A stretch of DNA of 64,000 nt from Streptacidiphilus sp041262165 (lineage in GTDB: Bacteria > Actinomycetota > Actinomycetes > Streptomycetales > Streptomycetaceae), in the NCBI RefSeq assembly GCF_041262165.1, contig NZ_JBGCBY010000034.1:27495-91494 (forward strand). Reading direction: 5' to 3'. The position numbers and the translations under genes were made by a program. Below, piece after piece: positions 35,358-42,928 of the stretch. The notes under the pieces were generated by a model. The model had not been told where the DNA came from. It searched no databases and saw nothing but the letters and a program-made list of their open reading frames with translations. The stretch's first letter is position 1; every line of letters starts with the position of its first letter.

Positions 35358-35837
35358 ATGCCCTCCATCGAGGTCGGCGAGGAGAACTCCGCCGCGATCG
35401 AGCTCTGCTACAAGGAGCACGGTTCCGGCCGATCCGTCGTGCTGATCCACGGCTGGCGCCTGAACGGAGGATCCTGGGAGAAGGCAGGTCGCGGATCTGC
35501 TCGCGGCCAGCTACCGGGTGATCCCCGTACTTGGCGGCGAGCGGGTGAGCCACCAGGCGGTCCAGTACAGCTGGACCGTCGGCGTCGCTGCCTCGCCCAA
35601 GGCCACCCTGGACTTTGTCCCGGCCTGGCTCACCGACTGCCGCGAGTACCTGCCTCGTATCAACGTCCCGGTGCTGATCACGCACCGCGACGCGGACCCG
35701 ACCCTGCCGATGCTCTCGCTGTCGCAGAGCTTCCGCAGGCGCGCGGCCTGCTCGTGGTCGAGAGCGCCCCGCATGGGCTGATCTGGACGCACGCCGTGGA
35801 GGTCAACAAGGAGATCCTCGCCTTCATCGCCGAGTGA
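35358..35837 (+). pseudogene. Remnant of a chloroperoxidase-like alpha/beta hydrolase
   Basis: The start MPSIEVGEENSAAIEL and SVVLIHGW.LNGGSWEK match the N-terminus of non-haem chloroperoxidase-type hydrolases. A frame change near 35480 is followed in another frame by the C-terminal part (NVPVLITHRDADPTLP), then a return to the first frame at VESAPHGLIWTHAVEVN and AFIAE. The central part with the nucleophile elbow (GFSMG-type) is missing. So there is a large internal deletion plus frameshifts; the gene is inactive. Confidence 0.85.
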
Positions 35838-36133
35838 CCCGGCAGTGCCAAGGCATCCAGGAGCACGCGGGTTCGCCCCGATACAACCCGCGGCCGTCCC
35901 GCTGTGGAGTCCGGTCGCCCGTTTCCGCAGCTGCCCCGACTCCGCCGGTGCCCGGCAAGCCGGCCTCGTGGTCGAGGCGGCGGCCTCGGACGAGCGGCGC
36001 GAGTGGTACCGGGCGTGACGGCAACTGATGCCGGGTCAAGACGGGTCCGCCCTCGACGACCCGTGCTTCCTCCGACCCACAACCTGTACAGCGCGGCCTT
36101 GAGGCGGCCCAATCCCGAACAGAACGGAGAAGC
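35838..36133. other. Gap without a recognisable gene
   Basis: No supported gene. One plus-strand frame ending near 36017 contains GLVVEAA..DERREWYRA, which faintly recalls the C-terminal end of a methyltransferase, but the match is too short to call. Flanking genes are decayed, so this may be eroded coding DNA. Confidence 0.3.
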
Positions 36134-36430
36134 ATGATGAGAGCACGAACAGCGCCGAGGCCAATCGCCGACCTGTGAGACTGGCAGCGCCGGGCGGCGT
36201 GCCGCGGCATGGACATCTCCGTCTTCTACTCCCCCACCGGCGAGCGCGGCGCCCAGCAGCGACGGCGTGAGGCCGGCGCTCGCGCCGTGTGCCTGGGCTG
36301 CCCGGTCCGCGCACAGTGCCGGCAGTTCGCCCTGGCGCTCGGGGAACGGCACGGCGTGTGGGGCGGGCTGACCGAGTCGGAACGCGAAGAGATCACCCAG
36401 CAGTCGCGGGCCGTGACGCTCGCGGGTTGA
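36134..36430 (+). pseudogene. WhiB-family regulator with an in-frame TGA
   Basis: An RBS (CGGAGAAGC) precedes ATG ATG at 36134. The frame reads MMRARTAPRPIADL, then TGA at 36176-36178, then DWQRRAACRGMDISVFYSP. The rest is a typical Wbl protein: CLGCPVRAQC, and HGVWGGLTE near the end. The first iron-sulfur Cys (AAC, codon 36200-36202) lies between the TGA and the next ATG at 36209, so reinitiation at 36209 would give a protein with three of the four cluster cysteines. CGA (Arg) to TGA is the simplest origin. Probably a pseudogene. Confidence 0.8.
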
Positions 36431-36447
36431 GCGCACTCGCGGTGCGG

Positions 36448-36655
36448 GATTCCCCTCTGCGCTGGAGCTGATCCGCCTCACCCCGGCCCTGGTCATCGCC
36501 GCTCGGACCGACGTGCTGCGCGACGAGGGCGAGACCTACGCGAACAAGCTGCGCGAGGTGGACGTGCCCGCCACCGTGGTCCGCTATCAGCGGCATCATC
36601 CACGACTTCGTCATGGTCAATGCCCTGCGCGACACTCACACCGCCAAGGGAAACG
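36448..36655 (+). pseudogene. C-terminal remnant of an HSL-type hydrolase
   Basis: Three short frames in order match the C-terminus of the hydrolases at 20.4-22.6 kb: SPLR, then TPALVIAARTDVLRDEGETY and ANKLREVDVPATVVRY, then GIIHDFVMVNALRDT after a one-base slip. The rest of the gene is gone. This shows a further copy of the family once existed here. Confidence 0.85.
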
Positions 36656-36659
36656 TGCA

Positions 36660-36940
36660 GCAGGCAGGTAGCGGACCGAGATGTAGTGGTGGGCGACGAT
36701 CGCCCTTAGAGGACAGCGGGACAGGCATGCGGAACAGATCGGGTTGGTCGGCCGGTCGAGCGTGCAGGGCCGGGCCGGGTCGTGTCGTAGACCACGGCCG
36801 CCCGGCTCCAGGCCGCGCGGTGCACCCGTCCCGACCCTGCTCATGGTGCTCGAAGCTCCGCACACCGACGGACACGGAAGCCCCGCCGACCGGAGGTGTG
36901 CCGGTGCCTCCGGTTCATGTCGAGTCGACGGCACCCGGCG
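36660..36940 (-). pseudogene. Remnant of an AraC-family regulator
   Basis: On the minus strand, broken frames match the AraC protein at 7338-8339: NRRHRHTSG (sensor domain), SVGVRS, LEPGG, a segment similar to TTRPYTLDQPVPFRM, then after a deletion IVAHHYISVRYLP from the HTH domain (IAAHHHISVRYLH in the intact gene). Frameshifts and the missing middle make it inactive. It is back-to-back with the hydrolase remnant. Confidence 0.8.
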
Positions 36941-36973
36941 TCGACCGCCGGTGATCCCGGCGGAGTCACTTCC

Positions 36974-37001
36974 TTGATCGCAATCTTGTTGAAGATAAAT
37001 T
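36974..37001 (+). promoter_or_regulatory. Candidate promoter for the GNAT-OsmC pair
   Basis: TTGATC (36974-36979) and TAAATT (36996-37001) are separated by 16 bp in an unusually AT-rich patch, 50 bp upstream of the GNAT start, with AGGAGGAACG as RBS. Confidence 0.45.
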
Positions 37002-37051
37002 AAATTCGAGGCCCGGGCCAACCGGCCCGTCGTACGACAGCAGGAGGAACG

Positions 37052-37357
37052 ATGACGACCAGCGTGGCGGACAACCCCGATCGGTCCCGGTTCGAGATCA
37101 CGGACGACGGCACACTCGCCGGATTCGCCGAGTACAACCGGTACGAAACCGAGATCGCCTTCATCCACACCGAGATCGACCCGGCCTTCGAGGGCCGGGG
37201 CCTCGGCGGCCAGCTGGCTCGCGCCGCGCTCGACGCCGCCCGGGACCAGGGCCTGACCGTGCTCCCGTACTGCCCCTTCATCCGCAGCTGGATGACCAAG
37301 CACCCGGACTACGCCGACCTGGTGCCCCAGGCACAGCACAGCCGTTTCGGCCTGTGA
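37052..37357 (+). CDS. Small GNAT-type N-acetyltransferase (YjdJ-like)
   Basis: A 101-residue protein matching the short GNAT form: GTLAGFAEYNRYETEIAFIH, then FEGRGLGGQLARAALDAAR for acetyl-CoA binding (Q/RxxGxG/A), and PYCPFIRSWMTKHPDY near the end. An excellent RBS (AGGAGGAACG) precedes the ATG. Its last four bases overlap the GTG start of the OsmC gene (GTGA), so the two are translationally coupled. Confidence 0.9.
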   Translation: MTTSVADNPDRSRFEITDDGTLAGFAEYNRYETEIAFIHTEIDPAFEGRGLGGQLARAALDAARDQGLTVLPYCPFIRSWMTKHPDYADLVPQAQHSRFGL

Positions 37358-37848
37358 CCACCGCCCCGGCCGAAGGCGCCCCGGCCGCCCCGAGGTTCGT
37401 CCGGGCAGCCGCCGCCGTCGCCACCAGTACGAGCGACGACTACCACGTGGACATCCGCTCCGGCCGACACCGCCTGGCCGCCGATGAGCCGGAGTCAGCC
37501 GGGGGCACCGACAGCGCCACGACGCCGATCGGCCTGCTCCTCTCCGCGCTCGGTGCCTGCACCGCGATCACCCTGAGAATGTACGCGCAGCGCAAGGGAT
37601 GGCCACTGGAGACCGTCCGAGTGCACCTCGGCTACGAGAAGGGCCCCGACAAGGCGACCCGCATCACGCGACACATCGACCTACTCGGCGACCTGGACGA
37701 CGCCCAGCGCGCCCGGCTGCTGGACATCGCCGAACGGACGCCGGTCACCCGGGCCGTGACCGGCGGGACGCCCGTCGTGCCCGTCGATCCGCACCTGCCG
37801 ACCACCGCCGACACAGCGGTCCCATGGGAGCCCGCAGGCCATAAGTAA
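37354..37848 (+). CDS. OsmC-family protein
   Basis: A 164-residue protein starting with GTG. The central helix LLLSALGACTAITLRMYAQR carries the reactive Cys of OsmC/Ohr folds. The second conserved Cys near the C-terminus of peroxidase-active members is not evident: the C-terminal part reads VTRAVTGGTPVV. It may therefore not be a full organic hydroperoxide reductase. It is translationally coupled to the GNAT gene. Confidence 0.88.
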   Translation: MTTAPAEGAPAAPRFVRAAAAVATSTSDDYHVDIRSGRHRLAADEPESAGGTDSATTPIGLLLSALGACTAITLRMYAQRKGWPLETVRVHLGYEKGPDKATRITRHIDLLGDLDDAQRARLLDIAERTPVTRAVTGGTPVVPVDPHLPTTADTAVPWEPAGHK

Positions 37849-37849
37849 G

Positions 37850-37870
37850 CCCGACCACCCGCCTGTCGGG
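37850..37870. terminator. Short hairpin between convergent genes
   Basis: CCCGAC (37850-37855) pairs with GTCGGG (37865-37870) just after the OsmC stop and before the end of the convergent GNAT gene. Weak, but placed where a bidirectional terminator is expected. Confidence 0.4.
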
Positions 37871-37899
37871 TCAGGACGATGGCCCGGCCCCCGTCGTTC

Positions 37900-38835
37900 C
37901 TAGAGATCGAGTTGATACTCGAATGTCGTGTGCGTCGGCGCATAGCCGAGCGTGTCGTTGATGTGCCGCATGTGCGGATTGTTGTCGGCGGTGTCGGTGA
38001 GCAGGCCGCCGAGGTCCGGGTGCCGCTCGTGGGCTTGTCGGATCGAGGCGGCCTTCATCCAGCGGCCGAGGCCGTGCCCGCGGTGCTCGGGCAGGACGCC
38101 GGTGCCGTAGTGCTGGCCATCGCCCTGGCCGTCGCCGGGGACGACCAGTTCGGTGAACCCGGCGATCGAGCCGTCCGACTCGTCGATGGCAACAACGGTG
38201 TGCAGCAGGTCGCCACGCTTTTCGATGGCCGCCGCTGCGGCCCGGACCCGGTCCAGGTCCCAGGTCACCGTGCCGAAGTCGGTGCCGCCCATCGACATGT
38301 CGTCCATGGCGTGGCGCGACGCGACAAACGTCTCGGCGAGCCCGTCAGGGACCGTGCCCTCCCACGACGCCAGCCGATAGCCGGGATGGGGGTGTTCGGT
38401 GATCTCAGCGAGAGCGGGGATGTCCGCCTCGGCCAACGGCAGCCGGGTGAAGGTCAGGGTCAGGACCCTGCGGAAGCCCCGGGCCGGCAGGAACCAGTCG
38501 CCGGGCGAGCCGGCCTCGGCCTGGGTGATGACACAGCGCCGGCCGTGCTGGCGTGCGGCGGCGATGGCCGCGTCCAGGAGCCGGGAGCCAGTACCGTTGC
38601 GCCGCTCGGCCGGATGGACGTGGAGGTCCAATTCGGCGAGGTGCTCCTGCCCGGTCCTGGTGAAAAGACGCAGGAACGCCGACCCGACGGGGATTCCGTC
38701 GGTGTCGGATGCCAGCCACGCCAGGCGGTAGCTGGACAGGGTGCCGTCGGGTTCGGTCAGCGCAGTGATGCGAACGAGGGGGAAGGTGTCAGGGCCTGGG
38801 GTCGACTGCTGACTGTTCGTGCGCATGTGCCGCAC
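37900..38835 (-). CDS. GNAT-family N-acetyltransferase (two-domain)
   Basis: A 311-residue protein. The first half has RRNGTGSRLLDAAIAAARQH and the second YGTGVLPEHRGHGLGRWMKA, each a GNAT acetyl-CoA motif, so two tandem GNAT domains are present, as in mycothiol synthase-like enzymes and actinomycete acetyltransferases. ATG 38835 or ATG 38826 (MRTNSQQ) may be the start. Substrate unknown. Monocistronic, convergent with the OsmC gene. Confidence 0.88.
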   Translation of the reverse strand: MRHMRTNSQQSTPGPDTFPLVRITALTEPDGTLSSYRLAWLASDTDGIPVGSAFLRLFTRTGQEHLAELDLHVHPAERRNGTGSRLLDAAIAAARQHGRRCVITQAEAGSPGDWFLPARGFRRVLTLTFTRLPLAEADIPALAEITEHPHPGYRLASWEGTVPDGLAETFVASRHAMDDMSMGGTDFGTVTWDLDRVRAAAAAIEKRGDLLHTVVAIDESDGSIAGFTELVVPGDGQGDGQHYGTGVLPEHRGHGLGRWMKAASIRQAHERHPDLGGLLTDTADNNPHMRHINDTLGYAPTHTTFEYQLDL

Positions 38836-38952
38836 ACCTCCCTGGCGACGGCGTCGGCCGGGGCGACCGGCGGCCCGGAGAAATTAGCCGCTCCATCCCG
38901 GAAGCAGCAACGGATTTACAGGTATCGCCCCAGGATCTCCCTGCCCGGGCCC

Positions 38953-39083
38953 TCAGCAGCCGACCTTGAGCGCGGTGCCGTCGTAGGTCCACTTGTACGG
39001 TTTCGCGGTGGTGTTGTGGTTGACCACGAAGCTCTCCAGCTTGTCGATGAGATCATCGCGGCTGGAGAAGTCGCCGTGCCGCA
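38953..39083 (-). pseudogene. C-terminal fragment of an IS630-type transposase
   Basis: The minus-strand frame reads HGDFSSRDDLIDKLESFVVN then HNTTAKPYKWTYDGTALKVG and Cys-stop. This is the conserved C-terminus of IS630/DDE endonuclease transposases (AKPFxWTYDG). The rest is absent. It marks an old insertion at the end of the decayed zone. Confidence 0.75.
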
Positions 39084-39127
39084 AAACCCGGCGGCGGTCG
39101 GGCCCAGAGTGCGGGGACCCTCGATGG

Positions 39128-39158
39128 CCTGGCGGGCCGCACAGCGCGGCCCGCCAGG
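39128..39158 (-). terminator. Terminator of the TrxR/kinase/UBP operon
   Basis: CCTGGCGGGCCG (39128-39139) pairs perfectly with CGGCCCGCCAGG (39147-39158), a 12-bp stem with a 7-nt loop, 40 bp beyond the stop of the UBP gene in the direction of transcription. Confidence 0.7.
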
Positions 39159-39198
39159 TTCGGGACCCAACGGGACGAGGAAGAGGGCGAGTTGCCGG

Positions 39199-39555
39199 CT
39201 ACGGGGTGCCCAGGCGCTCGGCCCAGTCGGCGGGCACCCGTCCGGCCGGGCCCGGGACGGGCTGGTGGGCGGGGTGGCTTTCCGGCGGCGCCAGTCGCGG
39301 ACCCGACTCGTACATCTCCGAGGTGTCGTGGCTCCAGAACCACGTCTCTCCCGGTTCGAAGCTGCGGATCACCGGGTGTCCGGTGGCTTTCGCATGAGCG
39401 GTGGCGTGCTTCGACGGCGAGTCGTCGCAGCAGCCGATGTGCCCGCACAGTGCGCAGCGGCGCAGATGCAGCCACCATCCGTCGGTGGCGTCGCACTCGA
39501 GGCAGCCGGTACCGCTGGGCGGGACCGTGGGGTCGATCGCGTTCTGTGTGGTCAT
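39199..39555 (-). CDS. UBP-type zinc finger protein
   Basis: A 118-residue protein that is almost entirely one zf-UBP domain. Zinc ligands are visible as GCLECDATDGWWLHLRRC, CGHIGCC, then KHATAHAKATGHP, followed by FEPGETWFWSH, the Trp-rich pocket region that in eukaryotic members binds the ubiquitin C-terminal GG tail. Its ATG overlaps the stop of the kinase gene (ATGA). Actinomycetes have no canonical ubiquitin but do have the Pup tag, so the ligand is an open question. Confidence 0.9.
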   Translation of the reverse strand: MTTQNAIDPTVPPSGTGCLECDATDGWWLHLRRCALCGHIGCCDDSPSKHATAHAKATGHPVIRSFEPGETWFWSHDTSEMYESGPRLAPPESHPAHQPVPGPAGRVPADWAERLGTP

Positions 39556-41024
39556 GACGTCTCCTGCGGGGTGTCGGGGTCGGTAGGGGTGAGTGGGAGG
39601 CGTACCTGGAAGCGTGTGTCGCCGGGCACGGACTCGACTCTCAGGTCGCCGCTGTGGCGGTTGACGACGATGCGCCAGGAGATGTCCAGGCCCAGTCCGG
39701 TGCCCTCACCGACGGGTTTGGTGGTGAAGAACGGGTCGAAGACGCGGTCGCGGATGCCGGGAGGGATTCCGGGTCCGGTGTCGCGGATCTCGACCAGCAG
39801 GCGGTCGCCGTCCCGTGCGGTGCGTACGGTCAGGGTGCCGTCGGCGTCCGAGCTGTCGAGGGCGGCTTTATCAAGGGCGGAGACGGCGTTGTCGATGAGG
39901 TTGGTCCACACCTGGTTGAGCTCGCCGGGGTAGCAGGGGATCCTGGGCAGTGTGCGGTCGTAGTCCTTGACGACGCGGATGTGCGGGCCGATCTTCTGGG
40001 AGAGCATCACCAGCGTGCTGTCGAGCAGCTCGTGGACGTCGGCTCTCCGCTGCGGTGCGCGGTCGAGTTGCGCGTACTGTTTGGCCGCGTTGATCAGGGC
40101 GGAGACGCGGCTGGTCGAGTCCTCGATCTCGTTCATGAGCAGTTCGGTCTCGACGGTGCAGTTGAGCCAGCGCACGGCCGGGCCGAGCATGTCTGTGGGC
40201 AGGGCCCGGGCGATCCGGTCGAGCCAGTCGGCCCCGATACCGGCCTGCACGAATGCGGGCGCGAGCTGCCATCCGTCCGCGATGTCGTGCTCCTCGAGCC
40301 AGTCGACGACGGCGTCCTCGTGGTCCGCGGCCTGCAGCGGGCTGAGCGCGGGGGGCTGGGAGATGGTTTCGGCGGCGTTCGCGTGGAGCTCGGTCAGGGT
40401 GTCCAGGTTGGCGCGCTGGTGGGGGTCGGCCGCGATCTGGCCGAGCCCGCGGCGCATCCCGGCGACCCGCTCCCTGAGGGCCGAGGCGGCCCGCGCCGCG
40501 GCGGCGGCCGGGTTGTTGAGCTCGTGGGTGAGCCCGGCGGTCAGCGACCCGAGGGCCAGCAGTCGCTCCCGCTGGCCGATCGCCTGCTGGGTGTTCTTGG
40601 TGCCGAAGAACAGCCCCTCCAGCAGATGCACGGCCATGGGGAACCACTCGTGCATGATCTCCGCGAACGTGTCTGCGGGGAGGACGAAGAACCGTGAGGG
40701 CTCGGTGACCCGCATCGAGTTGTTGTACACCTGCGGCACCTGGTCGCCCAGGTAGGCCTGGAAGGCCCCGGCGTACACACCGCGGGTGGAGCTCCGGTTG
40801 ACGTCGACGTCCTGGCCTCCGACGCGGCGCGAGAGAATCACCGTCCCCTCGAACAGGACGAACAGGCACGCGGCCGGATCGCCTTCCCGGTAGACCGTGC
40901 CGGGGTCGAACCAGTACACGCGGCCCTCGCGGCACAGCAGCGCGAGCTGGTCGGAGCCCAGCTTCTCGAACAGGAACAGGGAACGCAGTTCGTGCTCCTC
41001 GCACCGAACCGAGCGGCAGGTCAC
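39552..41024 (-). CDS. Histidine kinase with cyclic-nucleotide-binding domain
   Basis: A 490-residue protein with GTG start at 41024, which overlaps the stop of the upstream gene (GTGA). The N-terminal cyclic-nucleotide-binding-like domain begins LFLFEKLGSDQLALL and continues VYREGDPAACLFVLFEGTVI. A dimerisation helix follows with the candidate phospho-acceptor His in SLTAGLTHELNNPAAA, and then the HATPase domain (N box LIDNAVSAL, DTGPGIPPG, GTGLGLDISW). There are no membrane helices, so it is a soluble sensor. Its likely partner is the receiver domain fused to the flavoprotein encoded just upstream. Confidence 0.92.
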   Translation of the reverse strand: MTCRSVRCEEHELRSLFLFEKLGSDQLALLCREGRVYWFDPGTVYREGDPAACLFVLFEGTVILSRRVGGQDVDVNRSSTRGVYAGAFQAYLGDQVPQVYNNSMRVTEPSRFFVLPADTFAEIMHEWFPMAVHLLEGLFFGTKNTQQAIGQRERLLALGSLTAGLTHELNNPAAAAARAASALRERVAGMRRGLGQIAADPHQRANLDTLTELHANAAETISQPPALSPLQAADHEDAVVDWLEEHDIADGWQLAPAFVQAGIGADWLDRIARALPTDMLGPAVRWLNCTVETELLMNEIEDSTSRVSALINAAKQYAQLDRAPQRRADVHELLDSTLVMLSQKIGPHIRVVKDYDRTLPRIPCYPGELNQVWTNLIDNAVSALDKAALDSSDADGTLTVRTARDGDRLLVEIRDTGPGIPPGIRDRVFDPFFTTKPVGEGTGLGLDISWRIVVNRHSGDLRVESVPGDTRFQVRLPLTPTDPDTPQETS

Positions 41025-42697
41025 GACTGCGCCAGATAGCGGTGCACGAGCATGACGGCCATGGCGCCCTCGCCGACCGCGGAGGCGACCCGCTTGGCGG
41101 ACTCGGCGCGCGCGTCCCCCGCCACGAACACGCCGGGGACGTTCGTCTCCAGGTGGTACGGCGGCCGGTCCAGGGCCCATCCGGCCGGCGGGCGCCCGTT
41201 GGCGGTCAGGTCGGGGCCGGTCGGGATGAACCCGTGCGGATCCCGGGTCACCGTGCCGTCCAGCCAGTCGGTCATGGGGGCCGCGCCGATGAACACGAAC
41301 ATCCACTGTGCGTCCACCTCTTCGGTCTCCCCGCTCACGGTGTTGCGCAGGGTCAGCCGCTCCAAATGCTCCTTGCCGTGGACGGCCGACACGACCGCGT
41401 CGGCGCGTACCGAGACTGTGGGGGCCTCTTCGACGCGCTGCAGCAGGTAGTGCGACATCGAGGCGGACACCGACGGGCCGCGCACCAGCAGGGTGACCGA
41501 CCTGGCACCCCTGGCCAGGAACATGGCGGCCTGGCCGGCGGAGTTCGCCCCGCCCACGACATACACGTCCTGGCCCTGGCAGGCAGGCGCCTCGGTCAGC
41601 GCCGAGCCGTAGTACACCCCGCGCCCGGTCAGTTCGGCGGCGCCCGGCACGTCCAGCTGCCGGTACGACACACCGGTCGCCAGGATCACGCAGTGCGCCG
41701 AGATGGTGGAACCGTCCGCGAACCGCAGGGTGCGCGCCGCGCCGTTCACCTCCAGGGCGGTGACCTGGCGCGTCGTCAGCATCTCGGCGCCGAACTTCGC
41801 CGCCTGTCGGCGTGCCCGGTCCGTGAGCTGCGCTCCGGAGACGCCGTCGGGGAAACCGAGGTAGTTCTCAATCCGTGAGCTCTGGCCCGCCTGACCTCCT
41901 GTCGCCGAGCGCTCCACCAGGACCGTCCGCAGCCCTTCCGAGGCCCCGTACACGGCCGCGCCCAGGCCCGCAGGCCCGCCGCCGACGATGACGAGATCGT
42001 AGAAGTCGGCTGCCGGCGTCGTCGAAAGACCCACCCGCGTGGCCAGCTCGCGCTCCTGCGGCTCGACGAGCGCCGTACCGTCCGGGGTGACCACCAGCGG
42101 CAGCCGAAGCCCGTCCTGCCCCGCGGCGGAGAGCAGCCTCCGGCCCTCCGGCTCCTCGGAGTTGTACCAGCGGTAGGGCACCTGGTTGCGGGCCAGGAAC
42201 TCCCGAATCTGCGAGGACCGCGCCGACCAGCGGTGACCGACGACCTTGGTGGTGCCCGCCTCCAGGCCGTCGGTGGCCCGCCAGGACTCCAACAGGTCGT
42301 CCAGCACGGGGTAGAGCTTCTCCTCCGGCGGCTCCCACGGCTTGAGCAGGTAGTGGTCGAGGTCGACGACGTTGATGGCGTCGATCGCCGCGTCGGTGTC
42401 GGCGTAGGCGGTGAGCAGTACCCGTCGCGCCCCCGGGAACAGGTCGATGGCCTGCTCCAGGAACTCGATGCCGTCCATCTGCGGCATGCGGTAGTCGGCC
42501 ACGATCACCGCGACCAGGGAGCCCCGCAACTTCAGCTCGCGCAGGGCGTCGAGCGCCGACTCGCCGGACTCGGCCCGGACGACGCGGTACGAGTCACCGT
42601 AGCGCCGACGCAGGTCCCGGGCGACGGAGCGGGACACCGCGGGATCGTCGTCCACGGTCAGAATGACGGTCCGCACTCTCTCGGTCGGCTCTGCCAT
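41021..42697 (-). CDS. Response regulator receiver fused to a thioredoxin-reductase-like flavoprotein
   Basis: A 558-residue protein. Residues 10-130 are a receiver domain with the acidic pair in VDDDPAVS, the phospho-acceptor Asp in VIVADYRMPQMDG and Lys in YLLKPWE. A thioredoxin-like segment (residues 150-220, VPYRWYNSEEPEGRRLL) follows. The C-terminal two-thirds is a FAD/NAD(P) oxidoreductase: VIVGGGPAGLGAAVYGASEG, TGGQAGQSSRIENYLGFPDG, VVGGANSAGQAAMFLA, FVAGDARAESAKRVASAVGE. The CxxC redox pair of true thioredoxin reductase is absent; I see no CxxC in the protein. First gene of the operon; RBS GGGGAG. Confidence 0.92.
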   Translation of the reverse strand: MAEPTERVRTVILTVDDDPAVSRSVARDLRRRYGDSYRVVRAESGESALDALRELKLRGSLVAVIVADYRMPQMDGIEFLEQAIDLFPGARRVLLTAYADTDAAIDAINVVDLDHYLLKPWEPPEEKLYPVLDDLLESWRATDGLEAGTTKVVGHRWSARSSQIREFLARNQVPYRWYNSEEPEGRRLLSAAGQDGLRLPLVVTPDGTALVEPQERELATRVGLSTTPAADFYDLVIVGGGPAGLGAAVYGASEGLRTVLVERSATGGQAGQSSRIENYLGFPDGVSGAQLTDRARRQAAKFGAEMLTTRQVTALEVNGAARTLRFADGSTISAHCVILATGVSYRQLDVPGAAELTGRGVYYGSALTEAPACQGQDVYVVGGANSAGQAAMFLARGARSVTLLVRGPSVSASMSHYLLQRVEEAPTVSVRADAVVSAVHGKEHLERLTLRNTVSGETEEVDAQWMFVFIGAAPMTDWLDGTVTRDPHGFIPTGPDLTANGRPPAGWALDRPPYHLETNVPGVFVAGDARAESAKRVASAVGEGAMAVMLVHRYLAQS

Positions 42698-42710
42698 GTC
42701 TCCCCACCTG

Positions 42711-42749
42711 GGACTCGTTTCAGAACTGCGGGACTCGTTTCAGAACTGG
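42711..42749 (-). promoter_or_regulatory. Tandem 20-bp repeat just upstream of the RR-TrxR operon
   Basis: GGGACTCGTTTCAGAACTG occurs at 42711-42729 and again at 42731-42749, an exact 19-bp copy in a 20-bp tandem repeat, 14 bp before the start codon at 42697 (reading leftwards). This is where a promoter or operator should lie. A duplicated binding site for a regulator, perhaps the operon's own receiver protein, is plausible. Confidence 0.5.
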
Positions 42750-42928
42750 CCGGCGGGCCTTCCGCCACGGGCACCCGCCGTCCATTGTGCTCATCGATCA
42801 CTGGAGTGGCCCGCTGGTGCGGCGGAGCCGTGCGCTGTCGGAACAGAACAGTGCGTGCGCGGTCATCCGTCCGCTCGCGCTGGGACAGCTGCAGCATCGA
42901 GTGGCCCGCCCCTGGCAGGCGCAGAGGC

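Noticed and set aside
35838..36017. Methyltransferase C-terminal remnant
   Set aside because: Only a short suggestive stretch; not enough to support a gene call.
36176..36178. Selenocysteine or other recoding at the WhiB TGA
   Set aside because: No SECIS-like structure is evident just downstream, and WhiB proteins do not use Sec; a nonsense mutation is simpler.
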